This document shows positions 45,090 through 56,606 of a stretch of DNA of 64,000 bases, in pieces. The stretch is from the NCBI RefSeq assembly GCF_011386835.1, contig NC_088792.1, positions 65,521,787-65,585,786 of the forward strand. Reading direction: 5' to 3'. A program made the translations under genes and the position numbers. Each line of letters begins with the position of its first letter. Position 1 is the stretch's first letter. The stretch is from Chrysemys picta bellii (taxonomy: Eukaryota > Chordata > Testudines > Emydidae). The notes under the pieces are model-generated. The model was not told the origin of the DNA. It worked only from the letters and a program-made list of their open reading frames with translations, and made no database searches.

Positions 45090-45275
45090 TTTGACCTCAC
45101 CCTCCCTGATTGACCTAACCTCGTTATCTCCAGACTGATTCTTGCCAGCATATTTATACCTGCCCCTGGAAATTTCCATTACATGCATCCGACAAAGTGG
45201 GCATTCACCCACGAAAGCTTATGCTCCAATACATCTGTTAATCTTAAAGGTGCCACAGGACTCTCTGTTGCTTTT
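45090..45275 (+). mobile_element. Penelope-like fragment with hammerhead-ribozyme-like fold
   Basis: At 45189-45195 a CCGACAA heptamer stands where a hammerhead has CUGANGA. It is followed by a hairpin GTGGG/CCCAC (45197-45201 with 45208-45212, loop CATTCA), then the invariant GAAA at 45213-45216, a minimal GC-TTAT-GC stem III (45217-45224), and T-C at 45225-45226 where cleavage would fall. Downstream comes the tail GGTGCCACAGGACTCTCTGT, shared in reverse with 11054-11123. Two core changes (U to C, G to A) suggest this copy does not cleave. Upstream start is approximate. Penelope-like retroelements are known to carry hammerheads; the assignment here is inference. Confidence 0.55.
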
Positions 45276-45993
45276 TAATGAAAAATACAGTGGCTGATGT
45301 ATCCTATCTGGGCATGCAATCATTTACCACACAGTTTGACCTGTTTTTCTCTTTAGTCCTCTGAGAGAAGACGTAGTATTATGAAAGCTTGTCAGTCTTT
45401 AAGAACAAGTAGAGCTGTATAGGTGTTCCTGCATTAGATTGTTACACAACAAACTGAGATCAGCGTAGCCTTGGTATTTACTGTGATGGAACCAGACTGT
45501 CATTAAATGGATTTTTGTAATAAAATATAGGCTTCACAATAATGTTTTGTTGCCTTACTAATCAATCCAATCAAATATTAGCACTCGTAAAAATATGGCT
45601 TGTAGAGTAAAAAATTAAATAAATAACTAATAGCCTTGTAAAATTAATGGAACTATCTTTAGCATGTTAAAAGTGACATTATTTATGTGAATAAGCTATT
45701 CACTGCACAATACTACTCACACGAGTAAAGTTAAACATGTGTACATCTTTTTTTCCTGGATCACACACATAAGATTATATTATGTAAACAGAAGACTTCA
45801 AATTGTAGCAATGCAAAAATTATAAATTGATGTCCCATGGATTCTTACTGAAAAATTTGCTCAAGAAATAAGTAAGGAGGAGTTTGAATGCAGAGAGGGA
45901 GAAAAGTCAATGTTGGAAAAGGGACCAAGACAAGGGTAGAAAAAGAATATAATATTTTGGGTCGTGCTAGAATTTTATATAGCGAATGAGTGG

Positions 45994-46061
45994 GACCCAT
46001 TTTCTAAAAACACCTTTAAAGGTATGACTATGGAGTTTTAAAGATCTCAGCATAGTAACCA
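45994..46061 (+). repeat. Left 68-bp direct repeat flanking the second LTR-like element
   Basis: Starts GACCCATTTTCTAAAAACAC and contains TATGGAGTTTTAAAGATCT; about 87% identical by eye to 47187-47255. Unrelated to the repeats at 27516 and 28699. Confidence 0.85.
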
Positions 46062-47186
46062 TGCCTTCGTGGGTCACAATTGAGAATACCAAATTCAGGA
46101 CAAACTGCTGAGAAATACACCCCAAAACTGGTGGTTATTCCCCCATAATGTATACCAACCAGGAACAAAAGTAAACTTCTGTTTCAGCACACTGGCTAAC
46201 AAGAAATCAGAAAAGCAGTTTCCCTAGGCATTCCAGTCCTTGAATTACCACCAAAAAAACTGGATTTAAAAATGAGTGGTTCTTAAAAATCAATCTCATC
46301 AAATAAAAGGTTCTTCTGATCCCAAAGGACCAGCCACACACCCAGGTCAATATATAACTCAGATCTTACCCCAAAATTACGCTGATGCCAATCCTTTAAT
46401 ATCTAAGATCTAAAGGTTTATTTATAAAAAGAAAGAAAGGTGAGAGTTAAATTGATTAAAGGAATAAAATACATAAAATAAATGCAAAGTTCTTGCATCA
46501 GGCTTGTAGCAATGATGGAATAAACTGCTGACTTAATAAGTCTCTGGTTGCTTCCAAATCATTGGAAAGACCTCAGTCCCTTAGTTAGAATGCTCCCATT
46601 TGTACAAGTCCATAGTTCAGAGATTTGAGCAGGAAAGGGACAAAATGGAGGTGTTTGCTGGGCCTTTTATAGCTTCTGCCATGTGGAGGGATACCCATTG
46701 TTTCAAACAAAGCCCTCAGCAGTTAGTGGAAAATTACAGGTAAAAGAGGGGGTTTGGAGTCATATGGGCAAGTCACATGTCCATGCATAATTTTGCTTAG
46801 TTTTTGCAGGAAACCATTACCTATACTTCAAATGGAAAGTTCACAGAAAAGTCCATTCAGTGTAGATCGGTGCCTCCCTGGTCCATTGTGAGTTGTGTCC
46901 TTTTGATGGGCCACCTAATTTACATAGTCTCTCCAAGATGTGCTGGCTAACTACCTTGTGGGTGTTACCCCAGGAGCAAACATTTGAAATCCAGGTATAG
47001 AGCCAATACTCATAACTGCAAATACAAAAACGATACATGCATACAGATAGCATGATAATAACCAGCAAATCATAACCTTTTTATAGACATCTTACATGCC
47101 ACATTTTGCACAAGATTTGTTGCAAATATATAACAGTGGTTGCAACAATGTTCTATATGGTCATATTTTAATCAGATAACATCACA
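46062..47186 (-). mobile_element. Solo LTR-like element (TG...CA), copy 2
   Basis: On the minus strand it begins TGTGATGTTATCTG at 47186 and ends GAAGGCA at 46062. A TATA-type box (CTATAAAAGGC on the minus strand, about 46673-46663) lies ahead of a polyadenylation-type AATAAA (about 46423-46418), the order expected in an LTR. The block 46320-46440 reversed is clearly related to 28330-28470. It lies in NFE2L3 intron 1, antisense to the gene. No coding region is retained. Probably an old endogenous-retrovirus-type LTR. Confidence 0.7.
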
Positions 47187-47255
47187 GACCCATTTTCCAA
47201 AAACACCTTAAAAGGTGTGAATATGGAGTTTTAAAGATCTTAGCACAGCACGTTA
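47187..47255 (+). repeat. Right 69-bp direct repeat flanking the second LTR-like element
   Basis: Second copy of 45994-46061, starting GACCCATTTTCCAAAAACAC directly after the element boundary. Confidence 0.85.
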
Positions 47256-48294
47256 TGATGTCATTCTTATTATCCATGTTGCAAGAGCATCTATCCTCAA
47301 AGACACAGGAAGACACAATCCTTGCCTCAAGGAGCTTTCAGTACAAGAAAGAAGTTCACAATCTAAGGCCCTGTTCTGCAAAGACTTATGCATGAGAGTT
47401 GTCCCATTAAATTCAACGGGACTGTGTACATACATAAGGTACTCACGTGTAAGTGTTTTAAGGAGTGGGATGTAAGAATTGGAGTAGAACTTTCCTTTCA
47501 GAGGCATTGGGGTTTGCTGCTTTTCATTCAAGAGAAACAGGTAGGGACTGTTTGGGTCAGAAGACTGGTAATGGAATATGGAACTTTGTGATGGCTGTAT
47601 TACTTGCCTATGTGGTCAACATCACAGCAACCAGTATTACAGCTGACATTAATCAGCACCTGGCTGGCAGTCTTGGCAGAGATTCCCAAGACCCGAGTGA
47701 GCATTGAAGCTGAACTCCTGACTCACTCCTGTATGGGACTCTGTCCAACTCAGGAGTGAGACACATTGCCAGTGCTGGGGAAGGCTATGTCCCCCACCCA
47801 AGCTGGATTTGCTGTGTAGCTTAGCTCCATTTTCCAGGGCTGTGTTTGTCTGGTACCTTGTGCAAGTACTGAATTCACACACACAATTAAAAAATGCCTG
47901 CTTTAACTATTAATTTAATTGCATTGTTTATAAATTATGAAAGTAAGGGAAGCAAGAGCTAATTCAATAATGTTATTGTTTGTTTTCATAACTGTCTACA
48001 AGTCCATGTTTGGGGATCTTATTTTAGGGTAGTTATATATGGCCTGTTAATAGTGCCCAATAAATTCTGCCATCTTTTTTTAAGGCAAGAGCAGTTGAGG
48101 GAGCTAAGATTCTATAAGGATATAACCTGACCCCTAATTTTAAACTTATTGAAAGTCTTTACATGGCATTAGTCTATTTGAATTGTACAGTATAATTGCT
48201 TTTTCCAATGAATGTTGTCGTTTCAGTGAAGTAATGCAGATTTAGTTTTTGTAATGCAATTCTTAAATTCATATTGCTGGTAACAAAATATGAT

Positions 48295-49200
48295 CATAGA
48301 AATGTAGGGCTGGAAGGGACCTTGAGAGGTCATCAAGTCCAGCCCACTGCACTGAGGCAGGACCAAGTAAACCTAGACCATCCCTGACAGGTATTTGTCC
48401 AGCCGGTTCTTGAAAACCTCCAATGATGGGGATTTCACAACCTCCCTTGCAAGCCGATTCCAGAGTTTAACTACCCTTATAGTTAGAACATTTTTCCTAA
48501 TATCTAACTTAAATCTCCCTTGCTGCAGATTAAGCTCGTTACTTTTTGTCCTACCTTCAGTGGAGGTGGAGAACAATTGATTATCATCTTCTTTATAGCA
48601 GCCATTAACATATTTGAAGACTGTTTTCGCCCTCTCCCCCTTCCCCCCCCCCACCAGTCCTCCTTTCTCAAGACTAAAATACCATTCTTTAACCTTTCCT
48701 CAGAAGTCAGATTTTTCTGAACCTTTTATCATTTTCATTGCTGTCCTCTGGACTCTCTCCAGTTTGTCCACATCTTTCCTGAAGTGTGGCACCCAGAATT
48801 GGACACAGTACTTCACCTATGCTGAGTGGAGCAGGAGTTACCTCCCCTGTCTTACATATGACACTCCTGTTAATACACCTCCGAATATTAGCTGTTTTAC
48901 AACTGCATCACATTGTTGGCTCATATTCAATTTGTGATCCACTATAACCCCTAGATCCTTTTCAGCAGTATTACGGCCTAGCCAGTTATTCCCCATTTTG
49001 TAGCTGTGCATTTGATTTTTCCTTCCTGAGTGAAGTACTTTGCATTTGTCTTTATTGAATTTCATCTTGTCGAATTCAGACCAATTCTTCAGTTTGTCAA
49101 GGTCCTTTTGAATTCTAATCCTGGTCTCCAAAGTGCTTGCAACCCACTGTTAACTTCGTATCATCTACAAATTTTATAAGCATGCTCTCCATGCCATGAA
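48295..49200 (-). mobile_element. CR1 LINE, minus strand, RT C-terminus and 3' tail
   Basis: Read right to left, the frame from about 49131 to 48838 gives RT C-terminal motifs (NKDKCKVLHSGRKNQ, EKDLGVIVDHKLNMSQQCD). The frame 48654-48373 continues the end of the protein (GRTKSNELNLQQGRFKLDIRK). The 3' tail ends with the CR1-type ATTTCTATGATCATA near 48295. Frames are interrupted only a few times, so this is one of the younger LINE copies here. It lies antisense in NFE2L3 intron 1. Confidence 0.9.
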
Positions 49201-49249
49201 TGAAAATATTGACTAATGCCGGACCCAACACTCAGTGGTGGTGTGTTCT

Positions 49250-50945
49250 GATTGTGCGTCTTACAGCATGCTGCAATGTGCCTAGGGTTTGAAAGAGCCA
49301 CATGAAGCAAGAGGGCCAGAACAGTAGAGTGTGGGTCAGAATTGGAGGGCTAAACCTTGAGAAGTGTCTTGACATGTGCAATGCAATCTCAAACATGTGG
49401 GAGGGCACTCTGGATGTAGGATGTGCATAAGAGGCATTTATGGGAGAGAGTCAGGGGCATGCTGAGGCATGCCAGGGAGGCAGAGGCTAGGGGGTGAATT
49501 GCAGGAAATGAAATGCAGACAGGAGCAAAGGTGAGGTCAAAGAAGTCTGAATTTGATGTAGAAGCAGATCAGCAGTCAGGACCAGTGATTCAAAGAGAAG
49601 GTGACCCGGTCAGGGAAGAGGACTTTTCTACAGCAAGTAACAGACTTGGGAGGATACACTGCTAATTGTGATGGATCAAAAGAAAGAGACTTCAGTAGTG
49701 GACATGAGAAATGACCAGGGTTTTAGCAGTAAGGATGGTAAGGAAAGGACGGATGTTTTTCTTATAGAGGAAGTACTGGCAGGATTTAGTGACGGGATGG
49801 GAGTAGTGGAAAAGGAGAGAGAGGAGTCAAATATAGCACCAAAGTTGTGTGATTTACCAACTGTGAGAACAGGGGCATTGTTGACAATGATAAAGAGGGG
49901 AGTGGTGAGATGGGTATTTTTGGGGAGGAGGACAGGTGAAGGAGAAAAGGAGTACCTTGTTCACTATGGTCAGCCTGAGGGAGGGACTATATTTCTTCCT
50001 GGAAGTCTAGAGACACTTGCAGATGTAGGACTGAACAGAGAGGGAGAGGATAGGGAACAGAGGTAGATTTGGGAGTTGTCAGCATAGAGACTTTAATTAA
50101 CACCATGAGAATGGATGAGGTTGCTCAGGTGTATGGTGTTGTAGGAGAAGAGGAGGAGGAGGGAGCCCTGAGAGACTCTATTAGAAAGGAGAAGCTACCA
50201 AGGGGAAGAGAGTAGGAGAATCCTGTCAAGCACAGAATTACAAAAGCCCAAGGAGGAGGGAGTAACTGATAGTCAAAGGCAGCAGACAGCTTGAGCAGGA
50301 TGAGGCTAGAGAAAAGGCCCCTGAACTTGGCAGAGAACCTAGTGAGAATGGCCTTAGATGAGTCAACAGGCTGGAAGTCAAAGTGCAGATCGATGAGAAA
50401 GATGGCGGAGAGGAAACTGAGGAAATGGGAGAAGAAGACTCCACAGAAGGAGTGTGGAGGTGGAGAGAGGAGGGCGATGGGGCTGTAGGTGGGAAAGTGA
50501 GGGTTAACTGTCTACACTAGAAATGTAGACACAGCTTATGCTGGCAAAAAAGTGCATGTAGAAGCCTGTATAACTTAAACCAGTTTGGTGAACAAAATAG
50601 GCTATAGCCGCAAAAGCACTCTTATGCTGGTATAACTGCAACTACATGAGGGCTTTTGTTAGTATAGAAATGTTGTCAAAAATCAACCCCCTAACTGGCA
50701 TTGCTATACTGGCAAAAGTTTCTATTGTAGATTTGGTCATAGGAAGTGGATGAAGAGAACTCAGGAGGGAATAAAGGTCGAAGGGATGCATCAGTGGGTT
50801 AAAAGAGAATAGTAAATAAACATACAAGCTGCTGTGTTATACAGTTCACAAGTTTAGTATTTAGTATTTGTATTACTGTAGCACCTGGCTTCCTGGCCCA
50901 TGACTCCTATTGGGCTAGGCACCGCACAAACACAGAACAAAATCC
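49250..50945 (-). mobile_element. Purine-rich LINE-tail-like region, orientation and family tentative
   Basis: The end 50868-50945 (GTAGCACCTGGCTTCCTGGC, CCTATTGGGCTAGGCACCGC) is the reverse of the L2-type tail block. The long purine-rich stretch 49400-50500 (many GAGAGGA and GGAGAAGA units) resembles LINE 3' untranslated sequence, but no RT motif is present. A small DNA-element-like inverted pair (GTCTACACTAG near 50510, TTGTAGATTTGG near 50727) lies inside. Confidence 0.35.
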
Positions 50946-52599
50946 ATTTTACAAATCACTTTGTCCTTTCTATTAATAGTTCTTCCTTCAGGCTGAAATT
51001 AACTCCTGGTGTAGAGGGCCAATGCAAGGCCAAACGCTTTGACTGAAAACCTAAAGGTCTATTCAATATTTTCTAGAAATGCTTTAAAAGACTAATTTTT
51101 GAGTGTTTTAAAGGGATCTCAGTGATTTTTCAAGTTATGAACTATACAGTAACTGAATCTGTGTAGTTTCCACATCTGTAGTAAGTTAATAAAAATACCA
51201 TAGCGCTATGTATTTTGCTTCTAATTCTGTCCATCACTACTTGCATTCTGGAGGAGGAGTCATATGTATAAATGTGTGTGATATATTGCATACACACATT
51301 TAACAGCGTGTTTTCAAGTAAACATGATGGTTGACATAGTAGACCCAGTGCTGTGTAAATACTTCCCCTCCCCCACCCCGTGTCTGTTTGATCCAATAGA
51401 ATAGACTGTCATGATTCTTCTGAAGCCAACAAGGGTATCTTCAATAGCGTGTGCCTATTTGCAGCCCAGAGTAAATTTTTGGGATTGAGATATTGAAAAT
51501 AATAATAGATGTTAGATGGGTGCAGCATTTGAAGCCAGGGAATCAATATTCAGTTAGCCTAAATAACTAACTTGACTAATTTTAGCAATCTTAATAAAAT
51601 GCCTAGACATGGTATTACATAAAATATGTAATCCAAGGCAGCCTGATTGTCATAATCCTGATATGTCCAGTGCTATGGTTTTATCTTCCAAACTTTTTAA
51701 ACTGTGATTATATTTCAAAGGATAATGTCCCTTTCAGAGGACTTTAAATGTCTGTGTCTGAGGGAAAAAAAGATGTTTTGTTTCATTATGAATGTAGAGG
51801 ACTGACTTGATACATGTTCTTTTTTAGTCCAGATTAAGCAGATGTCAAACTATTTGTAGAATTAATTATATGTAGCTTATTTAAAGTACACAGACAAATA
51901 GCAGCAGCAGTAATCAGATAGCAAGCAGCTGTATAAGAACTAGATATTTTTATTACTTAATCAAAACATAGTAAAATAGACACTGCTGGTTGTGTAACCA
52001 GTATCTGTAGTTCTTTTGCACAGGTCTGTCTTGTACTGTGTGGTGTAAACTTGTGTAAAGTGCCATTTGACTTTGTTTAAAGTGTAGAGAACTTGGTGAA
52101 AAAAAATCACAAAAATGTTCAACCAGTGATGCTTCTTGCCAATTTAGCAGGACAAAGAATGCACTTCAGTTTAAGAGCAAGCTGTAGCTTGAGAAATCTT
52201 TTAACATCTATTTTTATCTTTGATAAAGTTATCTATAGTTTTACAAAGGAAAAGGGACAAAACAAAAACAAACAAACAAAAAAAACACATAGCAAAGCAA
52301 CACACAGATTAACAACAACAATGGAGTGAGTATTTCCAGTCCAGGCTTAAAACTAAATATAATGGAAAGTGAATAACCAGCAATAAAAACAATGTCCACA
52401 AATAATCGAGGGTCAAGTTTGGAGCGTCTGCCTCACTGTGAAATGCATGATCTGAAGCAATGATGGGTAGAATGGCAGCGAATGCTGGTTTGTACTGTCT
52501 GCTCCTACTAGAGACCTCTTTCCCATCTGTGTCTTAATACTTTGCACTCTTTAAACATTAGTTATGAACTTAGTCCATATTGTTACTTCAATGTTAAAG

Positions 52600-52735
52600 A
52601 TTGGTAAACTGAAGCTGAGAGGTTAAGTGATTTGTCCTAGATTGCACACCAAGCAAATGCCACAACCAGGATTAAGAACCCAGGCCTCCTAGATGCAAGG
52701 CTGATGCCTAATCCACTAACCAGATTTACTCCCAA
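52600..52735 (-). mobile_element. MIR SINE, minus strand
   Basis: The phrases CTGAAGCTGAGAGGTTAAGTG, ATTTGTCCTAGATTGCACA and GGATTAAGAACCCAGG follow the reverse of the MIR core and tRNA-derived head, and the stretch ends ATCCACTAACC. Ancient and diverged, as expected for a family shared across amniotes. Confidence 0.75.
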
Positions 52736-52991
52736 ATTCTATTCTCTAATGTAATTAAAATCAACAAGTGTCAGAGGTGAGAATAGAATTTGGGATTCCC
52801 TGGCTCTCAGCATTGCGCTTAGTGCACTAATCCAGAGGTGTCAAACACTCAGCCTGTTCAACATGTTGCAGTATTTTTCAGAACCTACAGATCTGAAGGT
52901 TTTTGTTTGTTTGTTTGTTTTGTTTTGTTTTTTAGAGTAAGTCTCTACATAACAATGGCCACTCTGGGTCAGACCAATGGTCCATCTAGCC

Positions 52992-53168
52992 CAGTGGTTC
53001 TCAACCTGCAGCCTGCAAGTTGCTTACAGCCCAATCAGCACACAGCTGTGTCCCATGTGACATTCTCAGGGCTATACAGATAGTATATATATTGTGTGGA
53101 TGCAGCCTACATAATACATAGAGAGCTGCATATGTGGTCCGCAATGGTAAATAGGATCAGAACCACTG
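52992..53168. mobile_element. hAT-type element (CAGTGGTTCTCAACC ends) in CR1
   Basis: Left CAGTGGTTCTCAACCTGCAG; right ends AGGATCAGAACCACTG. Target duplication ATCTAGCC (52984-52991) and ATCTTGCC (53169-53176), one mismatch. Non-coding; splits the minus-strand CR1. Confidence 0.85.
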
Positions 53169-53244
53169 ATCTTGCCAAGTATCCTATCTTTTGACAGTGG
53201 CCAATGCCAGGTGCTTCAGAGGAAATTAACACACCAGGTAATGA

Positions 53245-53424
53245 TATCCTATCTCCTAGAACTGGAAGGGACCTTGAAAGGTCATCAAGTCCAGCCCTCT
53301 GCCTTCACTAGCAGGACCAAGTACTGATTTTGCCCCAGATCCCTAAGTGGCCCCCTCAAGGAGTGAACTCACAACCCTGGGTTTAGCAGGCCAATGCTTA
53401 AACCACTGAGCTATCCCTCCCCCC
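53245..53424 (-). mobile_element. tRNA-derived SINE with CR1-like 3' tail
   Basis: Minus strand: a GGGGGAGGGATAGCTCAGTG head contains a pol III A box (about 53414-53396) and a B box GGGTTGTGAGTTCACTCC (53377-53360). The 3' part (GGACTTGATGACCTTTCAAG, then GTCCCTTCCAG) is nearly identical to the end of the CR1 copy at 48300-48345. Tortoise pol III SINEs are known to share their 3' ends with CR1, which lets CR1 machinery mobilise them. It lies inside a CR1. Confidence 0.9.
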
Positions 53425-55202
53425 ATATCAAGTGATCCATCCCCTGTTGCCCATTCCCAGATTCTGGCAAACACAGGCTAAGGACACTTCAGGTTTTGCA
53501 TCTCTGCCCATCCTGGCTAATAGCCATTGATGGCCCTATCCTCCATGAACTTTAGTTCTTTTTTGAACCCTGTTATAGTCTGGGCCTTCACAACATCCTC
53601 TGGCAAATAATTCCACAGGTTGACTGTGAGTAGTGTAAAGAAATACTTCCTTTTGAGTGTTTTAAACCTGCTGCCTATTAATTTCATTTGGTGACCCCTA
53701 GTTCTTGTGTTATGAGAAGGAGTAACTAATACTTCTTTATTTACTTTCTCCACACCAGTCATGATTTTATAGACCTTAATCATATCGCCCCTTAGTCATC
53801 TCTTTTCCAAGCTGAAAAGTCCCAGTTTTATTAATCTCTCCTCATGTGGAAGATGTTCCATACCCTAAATCATTTTTGTTGCCCTTTTCTGAACCTTTTC
53901 CATTCCAATATATCTTATATGAGATGGGGCGGTCACATCTGCACGCAGTATTCAAGATTTGGGCGTACCATGAATTTATATAGAGGCAATATGATATGGC
54001 TCTAGCCCTTATGGGTTATATAGAAAATCTTCCAAATATGACTTCTGCGGAGTTGTCTTCCTGAGTCTGCAGACAATCTGGAACAATGGCTCTGAGAAGT
54101 GTGAACTTCCCCACCCCATTGATCTCATTGGATATGAACGCTAAAGCCTATGCGGGTCCTGGCCTCCTGAAGTGATAGGAAAGGATCTGAAAGCTATCTT
54201 TGAATTGGTGGTGGCAGTAAAGGCATGAAAACCACTGACTTTTGTAGAAATATTTGACCACTGTTTTTGCCCTTATAAAGGAACTAACCATTCTGAAGCA
54301 TCAGAAAAGAGTTGTCTTCCTGATGATGGAACAGCTGTTAAAGGCTAGCCTAACTACACAATAGGCTTATAGCAGGCTATCAGCTGTTGCATATGTCCAT
54401 TCTAGGCTAATGCAATTTCAAAAGCTTTGCATTATCTACACTGCAAACACGTGTCCATTACTGTTCACAAAGCTGCTGCGGCCCAATCCCCCCTCCCAGA
54501 GGTGGGATGAGGTTGCGCCCTTTAAGTTTCTGCTATGAATCCTGAGGATGCTGTCTATGTTGCCTCCCCATTCATAATTTTCTATTTATCCTTACCCTTT
54601 GGGACACCACATTGCGGCTGTTATCCTGCAAGCTAAAGATTCCTTCATGCCACTCCTCAGTCATCCAGAAAGGTTGCTTTTGAGGGGTGGATTTGCTCTT
54701 TTATGCTGGGCTGAACACTCTGTATTGCTTTCAGCATGCTGTACACCTGCTAGCCAGGGGGAGCAGCTGCAGGTTTTTATACCTATTTATCCATGACTTT
54801 ATATCTCAGTTTTTGATTGAGATAGTAATGAATTATATTAATTTTTGTCAAATATAGGCCAGTTCTTTCTGGAATTAAAGACGTATCTCTGATTGTACAA
54901 ACACTTGTGTGGGTGAATTATTGTTTGCACAGATGTAGCCCTACTGAACTCATGTAAGCATGTGCAGGAACACGACCTTAGTTATTGCAGACTGAAAATC
55001 TCACATCCTAAACTGCCTTCCACTGGCATTCTACTGGGGGGGGGGGATTATATTTAAAATTTTTGCAAACAAATTGCTTCCTGATCTTTGTTCATAACAA
55101 GCAAGTTCTCTGATCAGTTCCACATATCTGACTATTTTCTCAGTTGCAGTTATATTGAAGTCTCCTTATTAGTATCTGGAAATTGTATATTATATATTGT
55201 GT

Positions 55203-55222
55203 GTATATATATATATATATGT
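55203..55222. repeat. (TA)n short microsatellite
   Basis: About eight to nine TA units after GTGTG in an AT-rich part of intron 1. Confidence 0.85.
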
Positions 55223-56429
55223 TATATACTGGGTAAAGACTTGCATCAGAGGGATTGATTAATGCACTTGATGCCTGTTTACCATTGGAAACGACTATAT
55301 TTAAAATTAAGGGTTCCCTTATGACTTTTGAAAAAGTGATATAATAAAATTAAGGTCCTAAGTTACTTTGTTTCCCAAGAACATTTAGTACATTTTAAAA
55401 TACTTTGTCTTTCTATGTTTTTAGCTTTATTGACAATTCAAATAATTTTGAGTCTGTTTTGTATCAAGTTGCACTTAAAAAAAACAGACACTTTTTGAAG
55501 TTCAGAAAAAGCTTTATATAGGAGAGAAACTGATACAAGCTGGAGAATGTATACAGTTCATGTCTGGGGATCAACAAAGCCTTAAACCTAAATTCATGGT
55601 GCTCCAACATGATTTTGGAACAGAGAAGGTAACACTTAGTATTCAATTGGAACCTACCTTTTCTGCTGTTGCAGAACATTCCATTCTAGAGAATGGAGTT
55701 AGCCATTGTAGACATTGTCTTTTTAGTTCTCGTTTGAAAGTTCCAGTATGTATGCTTCTGCTTCGCGTTCTTCTCAAACACCAGAAACAACATTATTCTG
55801 ATTTCAGAATATTGAAAAGTTTTTGCTTTCAGTGTCTTCTGGATGTCATTCCAGAATAATGCACTGTATTGGAATATAGTCACAATGTATCCACCATGCA
55901 ATGGAGTTTTAAGTTATATGCAGACAATTACAAAAATAACTTTTCTGACCCCCTCCTCCGTGACTGCCTACATAGAAACAAAATAGTTACTGTAATAGCA
56001 GTTGCAAACCCCTTCCTGCCATATCACCATGAGCACAATTTCATGTAAGTTCTGTGTCACTGCTTAGCATGTTTGTATATTAAAAACTTACGGTAGTGTC
56101 TGCTTTTATGTCCAACGCAATTGTGGGTCATCCTTTGCAGCTCTATACAATTCAGCTACCCCCTGCTGGTGAGTGAAGCAGAAGAATGTCTAGGTATACC
56201 ATAAGGAGGGTCAGTATCCCCATATAAAACTGGAATTAGAGCATACATTAGTGTATTACACATGCAGAATTCTGTCCTACTTTAGTCCTAGTCTCAGCTT
56301 GTCATGTTATGACATTTATATATGATCATATATATGTTTCACTGGAAATTATATACTATGGCTGAATTAAGCAGGGGTGTCTTTTTAAAGATTACTTTTG
56401 GCATTAGTATACTTTTTCTGACTCTTCAG

Positions 56430-56606
56430 GATGTAGACTTGGAAACTGGTCAGGAAGCTTTGGATTACTATTATCCGCATAAAGGAAGTGAACAATCAGA
56501 ATCACAAGAGGGGGAGGAGAAGATAAAGCAGGTGAATGAAGAAGAAAATGAAAAAAAGGCTAAACCTGAGGGGGAAGAGAGAGAAAATACAGATTCTAGC
56601 ACTGAG
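56430..56606 (+). CDS. NFE2L3: NFE2L3 exon 2, residues 161-219
   Basis: Acceptor CTTCAG ends at 56429 and the donor GAG|GTAAGTG follows 56606; 177 bp, 59 codons, phase 0 at both ends. It encodes DVDLETGQEALDYYYPHKGS, the CNC-family DVDLGAGREIFDY-type patch, then a Glu/Lys-rich stretch (EEKIKQVNEEENEKKAK). The acidic stretch belongs to the N-terminal activation region. Confidence 0.9.

Larger units (their letters stand above)
52950..54000 (-). mobile_element. CR1 LINE, minus strand, interrupted by a hAT element and a SINE
   Basis: The reverse frame at 53783-53517 carries a CR1-type RT C-terminal motif ([31 protein letters not shown]). Flanking CR1 3' sequence includes CTGGGTCAGACCAATGG, CAGTGGCCAATGCCAGG and CCATTCCCAGATTCTGG. 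It continues across two insertions: hAT at 52992-53168 and SINE at about 53245-53424. Confidence 0.85.
43346..56429 (+). other. NFE2L3: NFE2L3 intron 1 (13.1 kb)
   Basis: Bounded by a GTAAGG donor (43346) and a TTTTTCTGACTCTTCAG acceptor (ending 56429). Unrecognised DNA makes up 43400-45085, 45280-45990, 47256-48290, 50950-52595 and 54000-56429; the rest is repeats listed separately. An AT repeat lies near 55203-55222. Open frames such as 49668-50066 and 55560-55859 lack conserved motifs and splice context and are not called as exons. Confidence 0.85.

Noticed and set aside
49668..50066. 132-codon forward frame in NFE2L3 intron 1
   Set aside because: Purine-rich LINE-tail-like sequence; charged composition follows from GAA/GAG/AAG richness rather than coding selection.
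55560..55859. Possible extra NFE2L3 exon in intron 1
   Set aside because: No similarity to CNC factors, and exon 1 to exon 2 joins cleanly in phase without it.
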